Source: Miniphocaeibacter sp012841535 (GTDB lineage Bacteria > Bacillota > Clostridia > Tissierellales > Peptoniphilaceae). From it: a stretch of DNA of 64,000 nt. The stretch lies in the NCBI RefSeq assembly GCF_049274025.1, contig NZ_JBASRV010000054.1; one strand, written 5' to 3'. Below the pieces are notes generated by a model. The model ran no database searches. It saw only the letters and a program-made list of their open reading frames with translations, and had not been told where the DNA came from. Shown one piece after another: positions 26,043-35,007 of this stretch (the first letter of the stretch is position 1; each line of letters starts with the position of its first letter). The position numbers and the translations under genes are program-made.

Positions 26043-27464
26043 CTAAATTAAGAATTGGAAGGGACGCATAATTATAAATACTGTCCAAATTAAAACTTTT
26101 TTATACTTAGGAGCTTCCTCTAAGTCTACTGTATTTGAAATTTCATATTCATTATTACTATTTAGTTTTAATGAATTATTCTTTAAATTATTAATATGAT
26201 CTGTTAATTCGTGTGCTAGCTCCTTGCTATCTACAACTAACATAGTTTCTGTATCTAGGTAAAAACTACGATCATCCATATTATAAGAGCCGACTATTGC
26301 TAAATTATCATCAATTACAATGGATTTTCCATGAATTGAATCCTTACTTTGATATTCATAAATAGATGCTCCTGTTTCAATAAATTTTTTCCTATGACCA
26401 TAGTAGTTTGAAAAAGCAGCTAGATTAGGAGTAGAGGCAGGTGAATTTGTTTGCATTATTAAAGGTACATTGCTTGAGACTTCTTTCATTGTAGAAAGTA
26501 AGTTCTTATTTCCCGTAGCATAAGGAGTTTGTAAAACAACCGATTTTTTAGCCCTTAGTGCTAGCTCACGTAACTGATAGGCAACATGAGGTTCTTTTTT
26601 AGCCACATCTATTGGATTATAAATTAAGGTAATCTTATTTGTTTCTACAGTTCTATTTAAAAAGTCATCTAGGGTTTTTTCAAAAAACTTACTATTTGAT
26701 TTTTTAAAGGTTTCAAAAGAGTTTTCCAATAATGAAAGATGCTTGTCTTTTCCTCTATCCTTGATTTTAGAAGTATGCTCAAAATTCCATAAGCTGTAAA
26801 AATAATTATTTACTTGTTTAACAGCAGTTTCTTCTTCTGTAATATCCTTATTATAGTTCCATACGAAAATTTCCCTGTCATGGGTTATAGGACCTTCAAA
26901 TTCTTTAGGTGCAAAATGTCTTTCATCTATATTTCTACCACCAAGTAAGAGAAATTCATTGTCGGCAATAATTATTTTATCATGTAATAATAATTGCAAG
27001 TTCCAAGGAGTTAGAGGGTTTACTGGATTATAAACCCTACATTCTATATTGGTATGATTATTTAATACATTTAAAAAATTCTTTGCATTTACCCCATAGA
27101 AATAGGATTTTCCATCAAGAAGTATTTTAACATTTACCCCTCTATTGGCTGCTTGCATAATTTCATCTAAAAAAGCTCTCGTACTAAGGCTATCCTTAAT
27201 CTTGTAGGTAGTAATATAAAGAGTTTCTTTTGCATTACGAACCATTTCCATTCTAATATTAAGGGCATCTGTAGGTGTTTCAATAATTGTTGCTCTATCG
27301 GGGCCGACTTCAGAATTTGTAAACTTGGTTTTTGAAAAAATTTCCTTATTTTCTTCACTAACTTCTTTTGTGAAAAAACAAGGTATAATTGATCCTATTA
27401 TTAGATATAAGATTATTAAAAATAAAATTATTAATAAATAATGTATTAATTTATTTAAAGACAT
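26043..27464 (-). CDS. Phospholipase D-family protein, cardiolipin synthase-like
   Basis: 473 residues with one N-terminal membrane helix (about 8-30). There are two HKD motifs: LLLHDKIIIADNEFLLLGGRN around 165 and SIHGKSIVIDDNLAIVGSYN around 395, as expected for a PLD-type transphosphatidylase. It lacks the two-helix N-terminus of the classical cardiolipin synthase, and a second C-terminal hydrophobic stretch (VLIWTVFIIMRPFQFLI) is present. Its position just upstream of pgsA supports cardiolipin or phosphatidyl transfer, but an unusual PLD substrate is possible. AAAGGAAA precedes the ATG. Confidence 0.85.
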   Translation of the reverse strand: MSLNKLIHYLLIILFLIILYLIIGSIIPCFFTKEVSEENKEIFSKTKFTNSEVGPDRATIIETPTDALNIRMEMVRNAKETLYITTYKIKDSLSTRAFLDEIMQAANRGVNVKILLDGKSYFYGVNAKNFLNVLNNHTNIECRVYNPVNPLTPWNLQLLLHDKIIIADNEFLLLGGRNIDERHFAPKEFEGPITHDREIFVWNYNKDITEEETAVKQVNNYFYSLWNFEHTSKIKDRGKDKHLSLLENSFETFKKSNSKFFEKTLDDFLNRTVETNKITLIYNPIDVAKKEPHVAYQLRELALRAKKSVVLQTPYATGNKNLLSTMKEVSSNVPLIMQTNSPASTPNLAAFSNYYGHRKKFIETGASIYEYQSKDSIHGKSIVIDDNLAIVGSYNMDDRSFYLDTETMLVVDSKELAHELTDHINNLKNNSLKLNSNNEYEISNTVDLEEAPKYKKVLIWTVFIIMRPFQFLI

Positions 27465-27614
27465 ATTATTTCCTTTCTTTCTTTAAACGATAAATATCTA
27501 TTAATCAGCATTTTAACACATTCTGGGAAAAAATTATATAAGGCCTTGTTTTGTAATATAAAAATTTTTGTATTAAAATACTATTTAACAAGTCGTAATA
27601 AAAGAGGAGAAAAT

Positions 27615-28424
27615 ATGAAATTAAGAGTTTTAGTTGATAATAATACATATATAGATCATTATTATTTAGGAGAGCCAGGAGCTAGTTATTATATAGAAAT
27701 AGATAATAAGAAACTACTACTAGATACAGGCTATTCAGGAGTCGTAGTAGACAATGCAAGAAAAATGGATATTGATTTATCAAAATTAGATAAAATCATC
27801 ATTTCCCATGGACATGATGATCATACTAAAGGCCTTGTAAAAATAATAGAGGATTTTAATACTTCTAAGATGGAATTAATATCCCATCCAGATGCTTTCT
27901 ACCCTAAAAGAGCTAGAGAAGGAGATGTTGGCTCTCCTTTAAGATCTAGTGATATAGCAGAAAAATTCAAATATAACCCTTCAAAAAAACCCTTTAATAT
28001 AACGGAAAACTGTATATTTTTAGGTGAGATACCGGAATATTTCGATTTTGAAAAAAGAAGGGTTTTAGGAGAAAGGGAAATAGATGGAAAATTAGAAGAT
28101 GATTATATGATAGATGATTCTGCCATAGTGTGTAAATTAAAAGATGGTATTTTTATAATAACAGGTTGTTCCCATAGCGGAATTTGCAACATAGTAGAAC
28201 ATGCTAAAAAAGTATGTAATGATGACAGAATAGTAGGAATTATAGGAGGTTTTCATCTTTTTAAAACAGATGAAAGATTAAAGAATACCATAGATTATTT
28301 TTTAGACAATAATGTTGGAATCGTATATCCTTGCCATTGTACATCGTTAGGGGTTAAATCAGAAATATTAAAATATTATGACTTTGATGAAATAGGCGTA
28401 GGATTTAAATTGGAAATAGAATAA
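27615..28424 (+). CDS. Metallo-beta-lactamase-fold hydrolase (COG1237 type)
   Basis: 269 residues. The metal site motif is IIISHGHDDHTKGL (HxHxDH), with later ligands in GCSHSGICNIV, GGFHLF and YPCHCTS. This combination is typical of the COG1237 group, some of whose archaeal members act on dihydropterin / ribofuranosylaminobenzene phosphate; the bacterial substrate is unknown. The ATG at 27615 has AGAGGAGAAA directly upstream; an upstream in-frame ATG lacks a site. Monocistronic. Confidence 0.88.
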   Translation: MKLRVLVDNNTYIDHYYLGEPGASYYIEIDNKKLLLDTGYSGVVVDNARKMDIDLSKLDKIIISHGHDDHTKGLVKIIEDFNTSKMELISHPDAFYPKRAREGDVGSPLRSSDIAEKFKYNPSKKPFNITENCIFLGEIPEYFDFEKRRVLGEREIDGKLEDDYMIDDSAIVCKLKDGIFIITGCSHSGICNIVEHAKKVCNDDRIVGIIGGFHLFKTDERLKNTIDYFLDNNVGIVYPCHCTSLGVKSEILKYYDFDEIGVGFKLEIE

Positions 28425-28535
28425 TATTAAAAATTCATAATAAATAGTATTATTAAAATTTTATAAATATAGGGTATATATAATCAAAGAACTGTTTTAT
28501 TAACAATATATTATTATAAACTAGCAGGAGGTATT

Positions 28536-29297
28536 ATGAACCATACAATAAAGACTCAATTAAACCACAGAACCATTAGAGAGTTTAAAGAAAAAGAAGT
28601 TCCTGAAAATCTATTAAAGGAATTTATTTCAGTAATGCAAAGAACTGCAAGTAGTACGGGAATGCAGACTTCTTCTATTATTAGAATTACAGATAGAAAG
28701 GTTAAAAAACAAATTGCAGAGGTTTGTAAACAAGAATATGTAGGACGGGCACCGGAGCTTTTTATATTTATAGTTGATGCCTATAGGAATAATAGAATAG
28801 CTGAAAAAAAAACAGGAAAATTATTTCCTGCAAGTCATGATATGGATAGGTTTTTTCAAGGATGGACAGATTCCTGTTTAGCTGCTCAAAACTTAACAAA
28901 TGCAGTAGAATCAGAAGGTTTGGGAGCAGTTTTTCTAGGTTCTATTTTAAATGATACCGACAAAATAATAGAGATATTAAAGTTACCGAAACTTACTTTT
29001 CCAGTAGTAGGAGTAGCTTTTGGATATTCAAATCAAGAGCCACAATTAAAACCTAGAATGGATATGAATTTAAGACTGTTTGAAAATGAATATAAAGAAT
29101 TTGAAAACTATATGGAAGAAATAGAAGACTATGATGAAGAAATGCAAACATATTATGATTTAAGAGATGCAAATAGGAGAGTTGATAGCTTTAGTAAACA
29201 GGTTATTGATAAACTTGAAAATGTATTGGAAAACAGAATTAAAATTTTAAATTCAGCTATCAAACAAGGTTTTGATTTAAATTTAGAAAAAGAGTAA
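28536..29297 (+). CDS. Nitroreductase-family FMN oxidoreductase (NfsA/FRP-like)
   Basis: 253 residues. The FMN-phosphate motif NHRTIREFKEKEVPE (10-24) is typical of NfsA-type nitroreductases and flavin reductases. It continues with MQRTASSTGMQTSS, AQNLTNAVESEGLGAVFLGSIL, and GVAFGYSNQEPQLKPRM in the expected order. A charged C-terminal extension (YKEFENYMEEIEDYDEEMQ) resembles the NfsA tail. It probably reduces flavins, quinones or nitro compounds with NAD(P)H. AGGAGG precedes the ATG. Confidence 0.9.
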   Translation: MNHTIKTQLNHRTIREFKEKEVPENLLKEFISVMQRTASSTGMQTSSIIRITDRKVKKQIAEVCKQEYVGRAPELFIFIVDAYRNNRIAEKKTGKLFPASHDMDRFFQGWTDSCLAAQNLTNAVESEGLGAVFLGSILNDTDKIIEILKLPKLTFPVVGVAFGYSNQEPQLKPRMDMNLRLFENEYKEFENYMEEIEDYDEEMQTYYDLRDANRRVDSFSKQVIDKLENVLENRIKILNSAIKQGFDLNLEKE

Positions 29298-29423
29298 TTC
29301 TATAAAATAAAATAGAATTAAGCTAAACTTTTTGTTATAAAAACATCAATAAATTTAGTTTTTTTAATAATTTAACAAATTTTACAAAAACTTAATAAAA
29401 TAAGTCTATAGCTTTTTATTTTA

Positions 29424-29452
29424 TTGACATAGTTTTAGTAATAATATATTAT
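29424..29452 (+). promoter_or_regulatory. Strong consensus promoter of an 87-residue protein gene
   Basis: TTGACA (29424-29429), 17 bp, TATTAT (29447-29452). The leader contains TAAGATA (29460-29466) / TATCTTA (29478-29484), a perfect 7-bp dyad ending against the ribosome binding site AAGGAGG. Folding could mask or present that site. Confidence 0.8.
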
Positions 29453-29496
29453 CTCCAAGTAAGATATTTACACAATCTATCTTAAGGAGGATTAAT

Positions 29497-29760
29497 ATGT
29501 TAAAAACAGATAGAGAAATAGCTAAAGAGTTAGTAAATAAATTAAATATAGAAATGTCAGACACTAAGGATAAAAAAATAAAAGATTCAATTATTAAAGC
29601 TTTAAAGGATTTAGATAGAGAAGATAAATCAACTAAAAGATCTTTAAATAAATTTGTAGAAGAAATAAATGGATATATTATAAAAAATAGACAATCTATT
29701 TCTGTTAAAAATTTAAATATAATAAATGAATTATCAAATATGTCTATGAGCTTTAGCTAA
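29497..29760 (+). CDS. Small helical protein, possible bacteriocin-immunity-type fold
   Basis: 87 residues, all-helical by appearance, rich in Lys, Asp and Asn, with no membrane segment or signal. The size and helix spacing recall enterocin-A-type immunity proteins (four-helix bundles), but sequence similarity is too weak to assert this, and no bacteriocin precursor or processing gene is adjacent. It has a near-consensus promoter, AAGGAGG and a strong terminator, so it is likely highly expressed as a monocistron. Confidence 0.6.
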   Translation: MLKTDREIAKELVNKLNIEMSDTKDKKIKDSIIKALKDLDREDKSTKRSLNKFVEEINGYIIKNRQSISVKNLNIINELSNMSMSFS

Positions 29761-29761
29761 T

Positions 29762-29795
29762 AAAAAGCCTGTTATTGTTAAATAACAGGCTTTTT
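29762..29795 (+). terminator. Strong terminator of the small helical protein gene
   Basis: Perfect 15-bp stem AAAAAGCCTGTTATT (29762-29776) / AATAACAGGCTTTTT (29781-29795), GTTA loop. Confidence 0.95.
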
Positions 29796-29843
29796 AATTT
29801 TTAGGAAAGTATAATGTTAAAAAATTTACTGTGGTATTTATTA

Positions 29844-30413
29844 TTAATTAAAATATTCCTCTGGTAGCTTGCAGGCGACTAATTCTTTTAAATACAAGGG
29901 ATGGACAGTAAATCCTTTTTTTGTAAGTAGTTCGCCGGTATTGGTTTTAAAACAAAATAAATTATTTTTACTTTCTAGAAGTTTCTTCAGCTGAAAAATC
30001 AGTTTTTCCATGCCCTTATTTGTAGGGTTTCCCGTTGCTATAATAATATTATCTACATAATTCATTTTTTCCTTAATTTTATTAAAGTTTTCATTAATAA
30101 TATTTTCAAATTCATTATTGTTAAATTTATTTAAATCCTTTGAATTTGTTTCATAAAAAGGAAGTAGACCTACAACAGTTAGGGTTTTATATTTATTTTC
30201 ATAGGCGTATTTACATAGTCTATTTAAAGTATTATCGGACTGTGTCCTTGTTGCCTTACTTGGATTCATCGAGCAAATTAAAAGGTCTTTGTCCTTCCTG
30301 TAACTATCCCTTAAAATTGGAATTTTTATTGAATATCTGTAACTATATCCGTTAATTTCCCCGTTTTCTATTTCAATCTTGTCCTTATCTATATATTCTT
30401 TATATTTAACCAT
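29844..30413 (-). CDS. DUF1643-family protein
   Basis: 189 residues. The family signature LLICSMNPSKATRTQSDNTLNRLCKYA, followed by VVGLLPFYETNSKDL and IIATGNPTNKG, is clear. DUF1643 proteins are widespread but functionally unassigned; some occur in mobile or defence-associated loci. Here it is a lone gene with no such partner. The start at 30413 is supported by GGAGG 6 nt upstream; an in-frame ATG at 30425 overlaps that site. Confidence 0.88.
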   Translation of the reverse strand: MVKYKEYIDKDKIEIENGEINGYSYRYSIKIPILRDSYRKDKDLLICSMNPSKATRTQSDNTLNRLCKYAYENKYKTLTVVGLLPFYETNSKDLNKFNNNEFENIINENFNKIKEKMNYVDNIIIATGNPTNKGMEKLIFQLKKLLESKNNLFCFKTNTGELLTKKGFTVHPLYLKELVACKLPEEYFN

Positions 30414-30446
30414 AATAACCTCCAATTAAATTATAGCCTATTTAAT

Positions 30447-30463
30447 CTTAAGCTTATCTTAAG
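30447..30463 (+). promoter_or_regulatory. CTTAAG direct repeat with 11-bp period, OmpR-type site
   Basis: CTTAAG (30447-30452), CTTAT, CTTAAG (30458-30463); extended by AT on the left of each copy. One helical turn spacing is classic for OmpR-family response regulators. TATATT (30501-30506) is a candidate -10 downstream with no good -35, as expected for an activated promoter of the ABC exporter operon. Confidence 0.5.
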
Positions 30464-30538
30464 GTTACAGCAATTTTAGTTTTAGCTTGATTGCCTAGAA
30501 TATATTTATGGGAAATAAATGAAAGGAAGTATGTTTAA

Positions 30539-30832
30539 ATGCTTACAATGTTTTTAAGATATATACCAAGTATATTATTAATTATTGGTGGGCTATTATT
30601 CATTGTGTTTAAAAAATTAACATGGAATAATTTTATTTATTTAATTTTCAAGGATAGTAAAGAAGCTATAAATAAATTTACAGGAAAAGTATGGATTATA
30701 TTAGGGATTGTTTTATTAATCTTAACTATAATCATGAATTTAGAAATAAAAACAATAGTATGTTTGTATTTATTATTAATATTTATTTCATTTATTATAG
30801 TATATTTTGAATTTAAGAAAAGATTACAGTAA
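30539..30832 (+). CDS. Small membrane protein before the ABC exporter
   Basis: 97 residues with three hydrophobic segments (about 5-25, 50-68, 70-90) and few charges between. No named family recognised (the pattern LIIGGLLFIVFKKL...GKVWIILGIVLLILTI resembles small DUF3784/SdpI-like proteins). AAGGAAG lies 10 nt before the ATG. It precedes the ABC ATPase by 42 bp on the same strand and is downstream of the CTTAAG repeat, so it is probably the first gene of that operon. Confidence 0.65.
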   Translation: MLTMFLRYIPSILLIIGGLLFIVFKKLTWNNFIYLIFKDSKEAINKFTGKVWIILGIVLLILTIIMNLEIKTIVCLYLLLIFISFIIVYFEFKKRLQ

Positions 30833-30874
30833 AACCCAAGAATTAACATTTAGGAAAGGACACAGGAGGGAAAG

Positions 30875-31555
30875 ATGATTAGATGCAGGAATTTAACTAA
30901 GAAATATGGAAATAATACAGTAGTGGATAATATTTCCTTTGAAATAAAAGAGGGGGAGGTTTTTGCCTTACTAGGAAGTAATGGGGCAGGAAAAACAACA
31001 ACGATTAAGATGATTTTGAATCTTACTGAAAAAACTTCAGGAGACATTTATATTAAAGATAAGGTAAAAATAGGTTACTCTCCGGAAAGACCTAGTTTTT
31101 ATGAGATGTTAACTGGCTATGAGCATTTAAAATTCTATGGAGAATTACAGAAGATAAATAAAAAAGAACTTAAAAATGAAATATTAAAAGTCTTGGAAAT
31201 AGTGGGTTTGGAAAATAATAAAACAAAGGTTAAAGGCTATTCAAAAGGAATGAGACAAAGACTATCTATTGCCCAAGCCTTACTGGGAAATCCTGAACTT
31301 TTAATCTTAGATGAACCAACATCAGACCTAGATGTTATAGGAAGAAACACTATTATGGACTTGATTTTAGAGCTACAGAAAAAAGGAAAGACCATAGTTA
31401 TTAATTCCCATATTTTAAACGATATTGAAAGAACCTGTAATAGAGGAATAATAATTAACAAAGGTAACATTGTTGTAAATTGGGAAAAGGATAAAACCAG
31501 TAGGTCTTTAGATGAAATATTTATTGAAGGAGTTGGAAATTATGACTATAAGTAA
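30875..31555 (+). CDS. ABC exporter ATPase
   Basis: 226 residues with a full set of ATPase motifs: Walker A LGSNGAGKTTT near 38, Q-loop region IGYSPERPSFYEML, signature YSKGMRQRLSIAQ near 125, Walker B LLILDEPTSDLD near 148, and the H-loop NSHIL. The short C-terminus and A-subfamily-type sequence fit bacteriocin/antibiotic exporters (CcmA/BcrA-like). It overlaps the permease gene by 14 bp. The substrate may be a peptide antibiotic or a lipid-active compound given the nearby two-component system, by inference. Confidence 0.9.
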   Translation: MIRCRNLTKKYGNNTVVDNISFEIKEGEVFALLGSNGAGKTTTIKMILNLTEKTSGDIYIKDKVKIGYSPERPSFYEMLTGYEHLKFYGELQKINKKELKNEILKVLEIVGLENNKTKVKGYSKGMRQRLSIAQALLGNPELLILDEPTSDLDVIGRNTIMDLILELQKKGKTIVINSHILNDIERTCNRGIIINKGNIVVNWEKDKTSRSLDEIFIEGVGNYDYK

Positions 31556-32294
31556 AATAATAACTAGAAAGAATTTAAAGTTTAAAAATTTAATAATTGG
31601 TATAATAATAAGTCTACTACTTGGATTTCTATTTTATGGTTCAGGCACCTTAACTATAAATGATAAGCCTATTAATAGTTTTGATGGTGCTATTTCAACA
31701 TTATTGCCTATTACAATGTTTTTTTCATCAGTAATAGCAACTTTTGTTTCTGCTAATTCAATACCAGATGAATATAATAACAAGAGAAATCAATTAATTT
31801 ATATTCGGGGAATAAAACAAGTAGAATATCATTTAAAAATAACTTTAGGAAATATAATGTCCTCAGTATTTTTTATGGCAATTCTTTTTATACCTGTTCT
31901 AATAATTGGATTTAGGTATGACAATAATATAAATCTACTAAAGTTAATTGGGGTATTTTTACTATCCCTTCCAAATATAATATTTATTTCCCTAGTTAGC
32001 ACTTCCTTATCAAATATTGGGGGGTTTTTACTAGGTGCCATAGGAGGAATGTTATTTACAATAATAGGATATTTCCATGAAATACTGGATTTTCTTAGTA
32101 AAATGACAGAGGGAGTTCTTTTAAAGATAATTGAAATAGTGTTAAAAATTACACCTAATCTATATGGAGTGTTAAATATTGGTAAAAACTACTTGTTTGG
32201 AAATAAGCTAGATTTTAAGGCCTTATATTCAGTAGGAATTGGAATTATTGTAGCAATTATAGTATTAATAGTATATAAAAGAAAAAATGATTAG
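31542..32294 (+). CDS. ABC exporter permease
   Basis: 250 residues with about six membrane helices, low similarity to named families, organised like ABC-2 permeases (N-terminal helix, extracytoplasmic loop, then paired helices). I start at the ATG 31542, which has GGAG upstream and overlaps the ATPase stop; an in-frame ATG at 31512 would extend further into that gene. It pairs with the ATPase as a two-component exporter. Confidence 0.8.
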   Translation: MTISKIITRKNLKFKNLIIGIIISLLLGFLFYGSGTLTINDKPINSFDGAISTLLPITMFFSSVIATFVSANSIPDEYNNKRNQLIYIRGIKQVEYHLKITLGNIMSSVFFMAILFIPVLIIGFRYDNNINLLKLIGVFLLSLPNIIFISLVSTSLSNIGGFLLGAIGGMLFTIIGYFHEILDFLSKMTEGVLLKIIEIVLKITPNLYGVLNIGKNYLFGNKLDFKALYSVGIGIIVAIIVLIVYKRKND

Positions 32295-32295
32295 G

Positions 32296-32321
32296 AAAAG
32301 GGAAGCTATATTCCTTTTTTT
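32296..32321 (+). terminator. Terminator after the ABC exporter
   Basis: AAAAGGGAA (32296-32304) pairs with TTCCTTTT (32311-32318), allowing one G-T pair and one bulged base, loop GCTATA, then more T. It overlaps the end of the permease gene. Confidence 0.6.
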
Positions 32322-32371
32322 CTATTTTTTTATGGTATATTTAATATATTAAAAAATAAGGAAAGAGCGTT

Positions 32372-33049
32372 ATGAAATATAGAATTTTAGTAGCAGATGA
32401 TGAAGTTGAATTACTTGAAGTATTGGAACTTTATTTTAACAGGGAAAATTGGGAAATAATTAAAGCAAAAAATGGGAAAGAGGCACTGGAAAAATTTGAA
32501 AAGGCTGAACTAGTAGTTCTTGACATAATGATGCCAGAAGTTGACGGTATAGAAGTACTTCAAGAAATTAGGAAAAAGAGCTTAGTTCCGGTAATTATGC
32601 TAACGGCAAAATCACAGGATTTCGATAAAATAATTGGACTGGATTTAGGGGCAGATGACTATATTACCAAACCCTATAATCCTATGGAAGTTGTAGCCAG
32701 AATTAAGGCACAGTTAAGAAGAAATTATGGGACTTTAAAGAACAAGAAGGAAAATAAGGAAGTAGTAGTTGGTAATATGAGCTTAAATAAAAATACAGGG
32801 GAATTTTTCTATAATGGTATGCTTATAGATTTAACATCAACAGAATTTAAAATACTAACTTTATTTATGGAAAATATTAATATTATATTTACAAAAGAAC
32901 AGATTTTTTCATATGTATGGGAAGATGAATTTATGAATGACGAAAATACTATTATGGTACATATTAGTAGAATTCGAAATAAAATTGGAGATAGTAATAG
33001 AAATATAATCAAAACTATAAAGGGTTTAGGCTATAAAATGGTAAAATAA
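32372..33049 (+). CDS. OmpR-family response regulator
   Basis: 225 residues. Receiver domain: DDE at 9-11, phosphoacceptor Asp in VVLDIMMP (about 53), Thr in MLTAK, Lys in TKPYNPMEV. C-terminal winged helix: LTSTEFKILTLFMEN, the transactivation loop, and the recognition helix NTIMVHISRIRNKIGD, ending IKTIKGLGYKM. GGAAAGAG precedes the ATG. It is followed by its kinase after 1 bp. Close to the ABC exporter upstream, it plausibly controls it, for example through the CTTAAG repeat. Confidence 0.94.
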   Translation: MKYRILVADDEVELLEVLELYFNRENWEIIKAKNGKEALEKFEKAELVVLDIMMPEVDGIEVLQEIRKKSLVPVIMLTAKSQDFDKIIGLDLGADDYITKPYNPMEVVARIKAQLRRNYGTLKNKKENKEVVVGNMSLNKNTGEFFYNGMLIDLTSTEFKILTLFMENINIIFTKEQIFSYVWEDEFMNDENTIMVHISRIRNKIGDSNRNIIKTIKGLGYKMVK

Positions 33050-33050
33050 G

Positions 33051-34400
33051 ATGACTAGGAAGAAAAGTATATTTAAAGAATTAATAGCTAGCTTTATAGT
33101 ATTTTCCTTGTCAATTATATTAATGTTGGTAATTTCAGGAGTTTTAGTTATATTTAATATTGTTGAAAATGAAGAGAATTATATACCAACAAATATTGTA
33201 AATGATAAAGGGGAAATTCAAAGTAGATTTTTAATAGATAATTATGGAGCTTGGGTAGAAGAACTGGATAGCAATAACAATGTTATTTCAGTTGTAGGTG
33301 AAAAACTGGACAAAACTACAAAATATAGTGATAAAGATATTATGGAATTATTAAATATTAAGGATAATAGTGAAAAATTTCATGTTTTCATTAAGTTTGT
33401 AGGTGAAGATAAATATTTAATAAAAATTCCAACAAAAAACCTGGCTTTAACTTTAAACTTAACTGATAGCAGGAGTAAAAATAGTAAGGTATTTGGAATA
33501 TTATTTTTAGTTTTTTATATTTTTATGATTATTTTATTAAGTAAAAGACTTTCCAACAAGATAAAAAAACCAATTGATAAAATGCTTTTTGCTATGGATA
33601 AGGTAAAAGATGGGGAAAAGGGAGTTCAAATTGATTTTCAAACTAAAAATGAATTAAACGAATTAAAGGATAATTTTAACGATATGATTATAAAATTAGA
33701 AAGGGAAGAGGAATACAGAATAAAAAGAGAGGAGGAAAAAAACAAATTACTTCTCGATTTATCCCATGATATTAAAACTCCAATCTCCACAATAAAATCC
33801 CATTCCTTAGCCTTAAAGGATGACTTAGTAAAAGAGGAAGACAAAAAAGATTATTATGATATTTTAGATAAAAAAGCATCTAGAATTTCATATTTAGTAG
33901 ATGAAATGACAAATATGTTAAAATTAGATAATAAAGATTATAAATTATATATAGAAAAGGTAAATTTTTCTGAAGTAGTAAGGCAAATTGTTTCAGAATA
34001 CTATAATGAATTAGAAAGTAAAAAAATTGATGTAGATGTAAATTTACCCAAGGATGATATCTTCATTAATATAGATTTAAATTTAATAAAAAGGGTTTTA
34101 AACAACTTAATGGAAAATCAATTAAAGTATAATAGTGGAACTTTTACAAGAATATCCTTAGAGGAAAAAAATAATAAAATAATATTTAAAATTTCAGATA
34201 ATGGTCAATTAATAGATGAAAATACTAAAAAAGACTTATTTAATCCCTTTGTAAGAGGTGACAAGGCAAGGACCACTTCCGGTGGTTTAGGTCTAGGTCT
34301 TTCTATTTCCAAAACTATTATTAATAAGCACAAGGGTGAAATTTACTATAGTAATAAAGATAATTTAAATAATTTTGTTATAGAGTTAGATATAAAATAA
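33051..34400 (+). CDS. Sensor histidine kinase
   Basis: 449 residues. TM1 is at about 10-35 and TM2 at about 145-165, with an extracellular domain of about 110 residues. A HAMP domain (KKPIDKMLFAMDKVKDGEKG) leads to the H-box LLLDLSHDIKTPISTIKSHS. The N-box reads VLNNLMENQLKYNSG, and the G-box is GGLGLGLSISKTI. Compared with the first kinase it has a proper HAMP and a longer linker. It is translationally coupled to the preceding response regulator; 30 bp separates it from the GNAT gene. Confidence 0.94.
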   Translation: MTRKKSIFKELIASFIVFSLSIILMLVISGVLVIFNIVENEENYIPTNIVNDKGEIQSRFLIDNYGAWVEELDSNNNVISVVGEKLDKTTKYSDKDIMELLNIKDNSEKFHVFIKFVGEDKYLIKIPTKNLALTLNLTDSRSKNSKVFGILFLVFYIFMIILLSKRLSNKIKKPIDKMLFAMDKVKDGEKGVQIDFQTKNELNELKDNFNDMIIKLEREEEYRIKREEEKNKLLLDLSHDIKTPISTIKSHSLALKDDLVKEEDKKDYYDILDKKASRISYLVDEMTNMLKLDNKDYKLYIEKVNFSEVVRQIVSEYYNELESKKIDVDVNLPKDDIFINIDLNLIKRVLNNLMENQLKYNSGTFTRISLEEKNNKIIFKISDNGQLIDENTKKDLFNPFVRGDKARTTSGGLGLGLSISKTIINKHKGEIYYSNKDNLNNFVIELDIK

Positions 34401-34430
34401 TAATGGGACATAAAATATTTTGGAGGGGTT

Positions 34431-34988
34431 ATGAAACATTTAGGAACTGTAAGATTGGAAACAGAAAGGCTAATTTTACGAAAAGTTACTTTACAGGATG
34501 TAGTACCGGCTTACAAAAATTGGGTTACAGACGATGAAGTTACTAAATTTCTAAGATGGAAAAGCCATAATAATATAGATGAAACAAAGTATATTTTTTC
34601 ATCTTGGATTAATGAATATAGTAGCCAAGTCTATAACTGGATAATAGAATTAAAGGAGATTAATGAGCCTATAGGAACAATAGGTGCCATAAAAATAGAT
34701 AATAGAACAGAAATGGTTCATATAGGATATGCCCTAGGAAGAGCATGGTGGGGAGAGGGAATAATGACAGAGGCCTTAACTAAATTAATGGAGTTCTTTT
34801 TTGAAGAAGTTGAAGTTAACAGGATAGAGTCTATGTTTGATCCTAATAATATTGGCTCTGGCAGGGTAATGAAGAAAGCCGGTATGAAATATGAAGGCAC
34901 TTTAAAACAAGCCGATTGGAGTAATCAAGGTATTGTAGATACTTCTTACTATGGTTTAGTAGCAGAAGATTACTTTGAAGGTGAATAA
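34431..34988 (+). CDS. GNAT-family N-acetyltransferase (RimJ/RimL type)
   Basis: 185 residues. It begins LETERLILRKVTLQD, typical of RimJ/RimL-like transferases. The acetyl-CoA pyrophosphate loop is GYALGRAWWGEGIMTEAL, followed by NRIESMFDPNNIGSGRVMKKAGMKYEG. The substrate is unknown (protein N-termini, aminoglycosides and others are possible in the family). GGAGG is before the ATG. A clear paralog fused to another domain lies 470 bp downstream. Confidence 0.92.
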   Translation: MKHLGTVRLETERLILRKVTLQDVVPAYKNWVTDDEVTKFLRWKSHNNIDETKYIFSSWINEYSSQVYNWIIELKEINEPIGTIGAIKIDNRTEMVHIGYALGRAWWGEGIMTEALTKLMEFFFEEVEVNRIESMFDPNNIGSGRVMKKAGMKYEGTLKQADWSNQGIVDTSYYGLVAEDYFEGE

Positions 34989-35007
34989 ATATAAGAAGGA
35001 GTAGTTA

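Noticed and set aside
29497..29760. Antitoxin or bacteriocin-immunity gene with a partner
   Set aside because: No toxin, bacteriocin precursor or processing gene is next to it. Similarity to immunity proteins is only by size and helix content.
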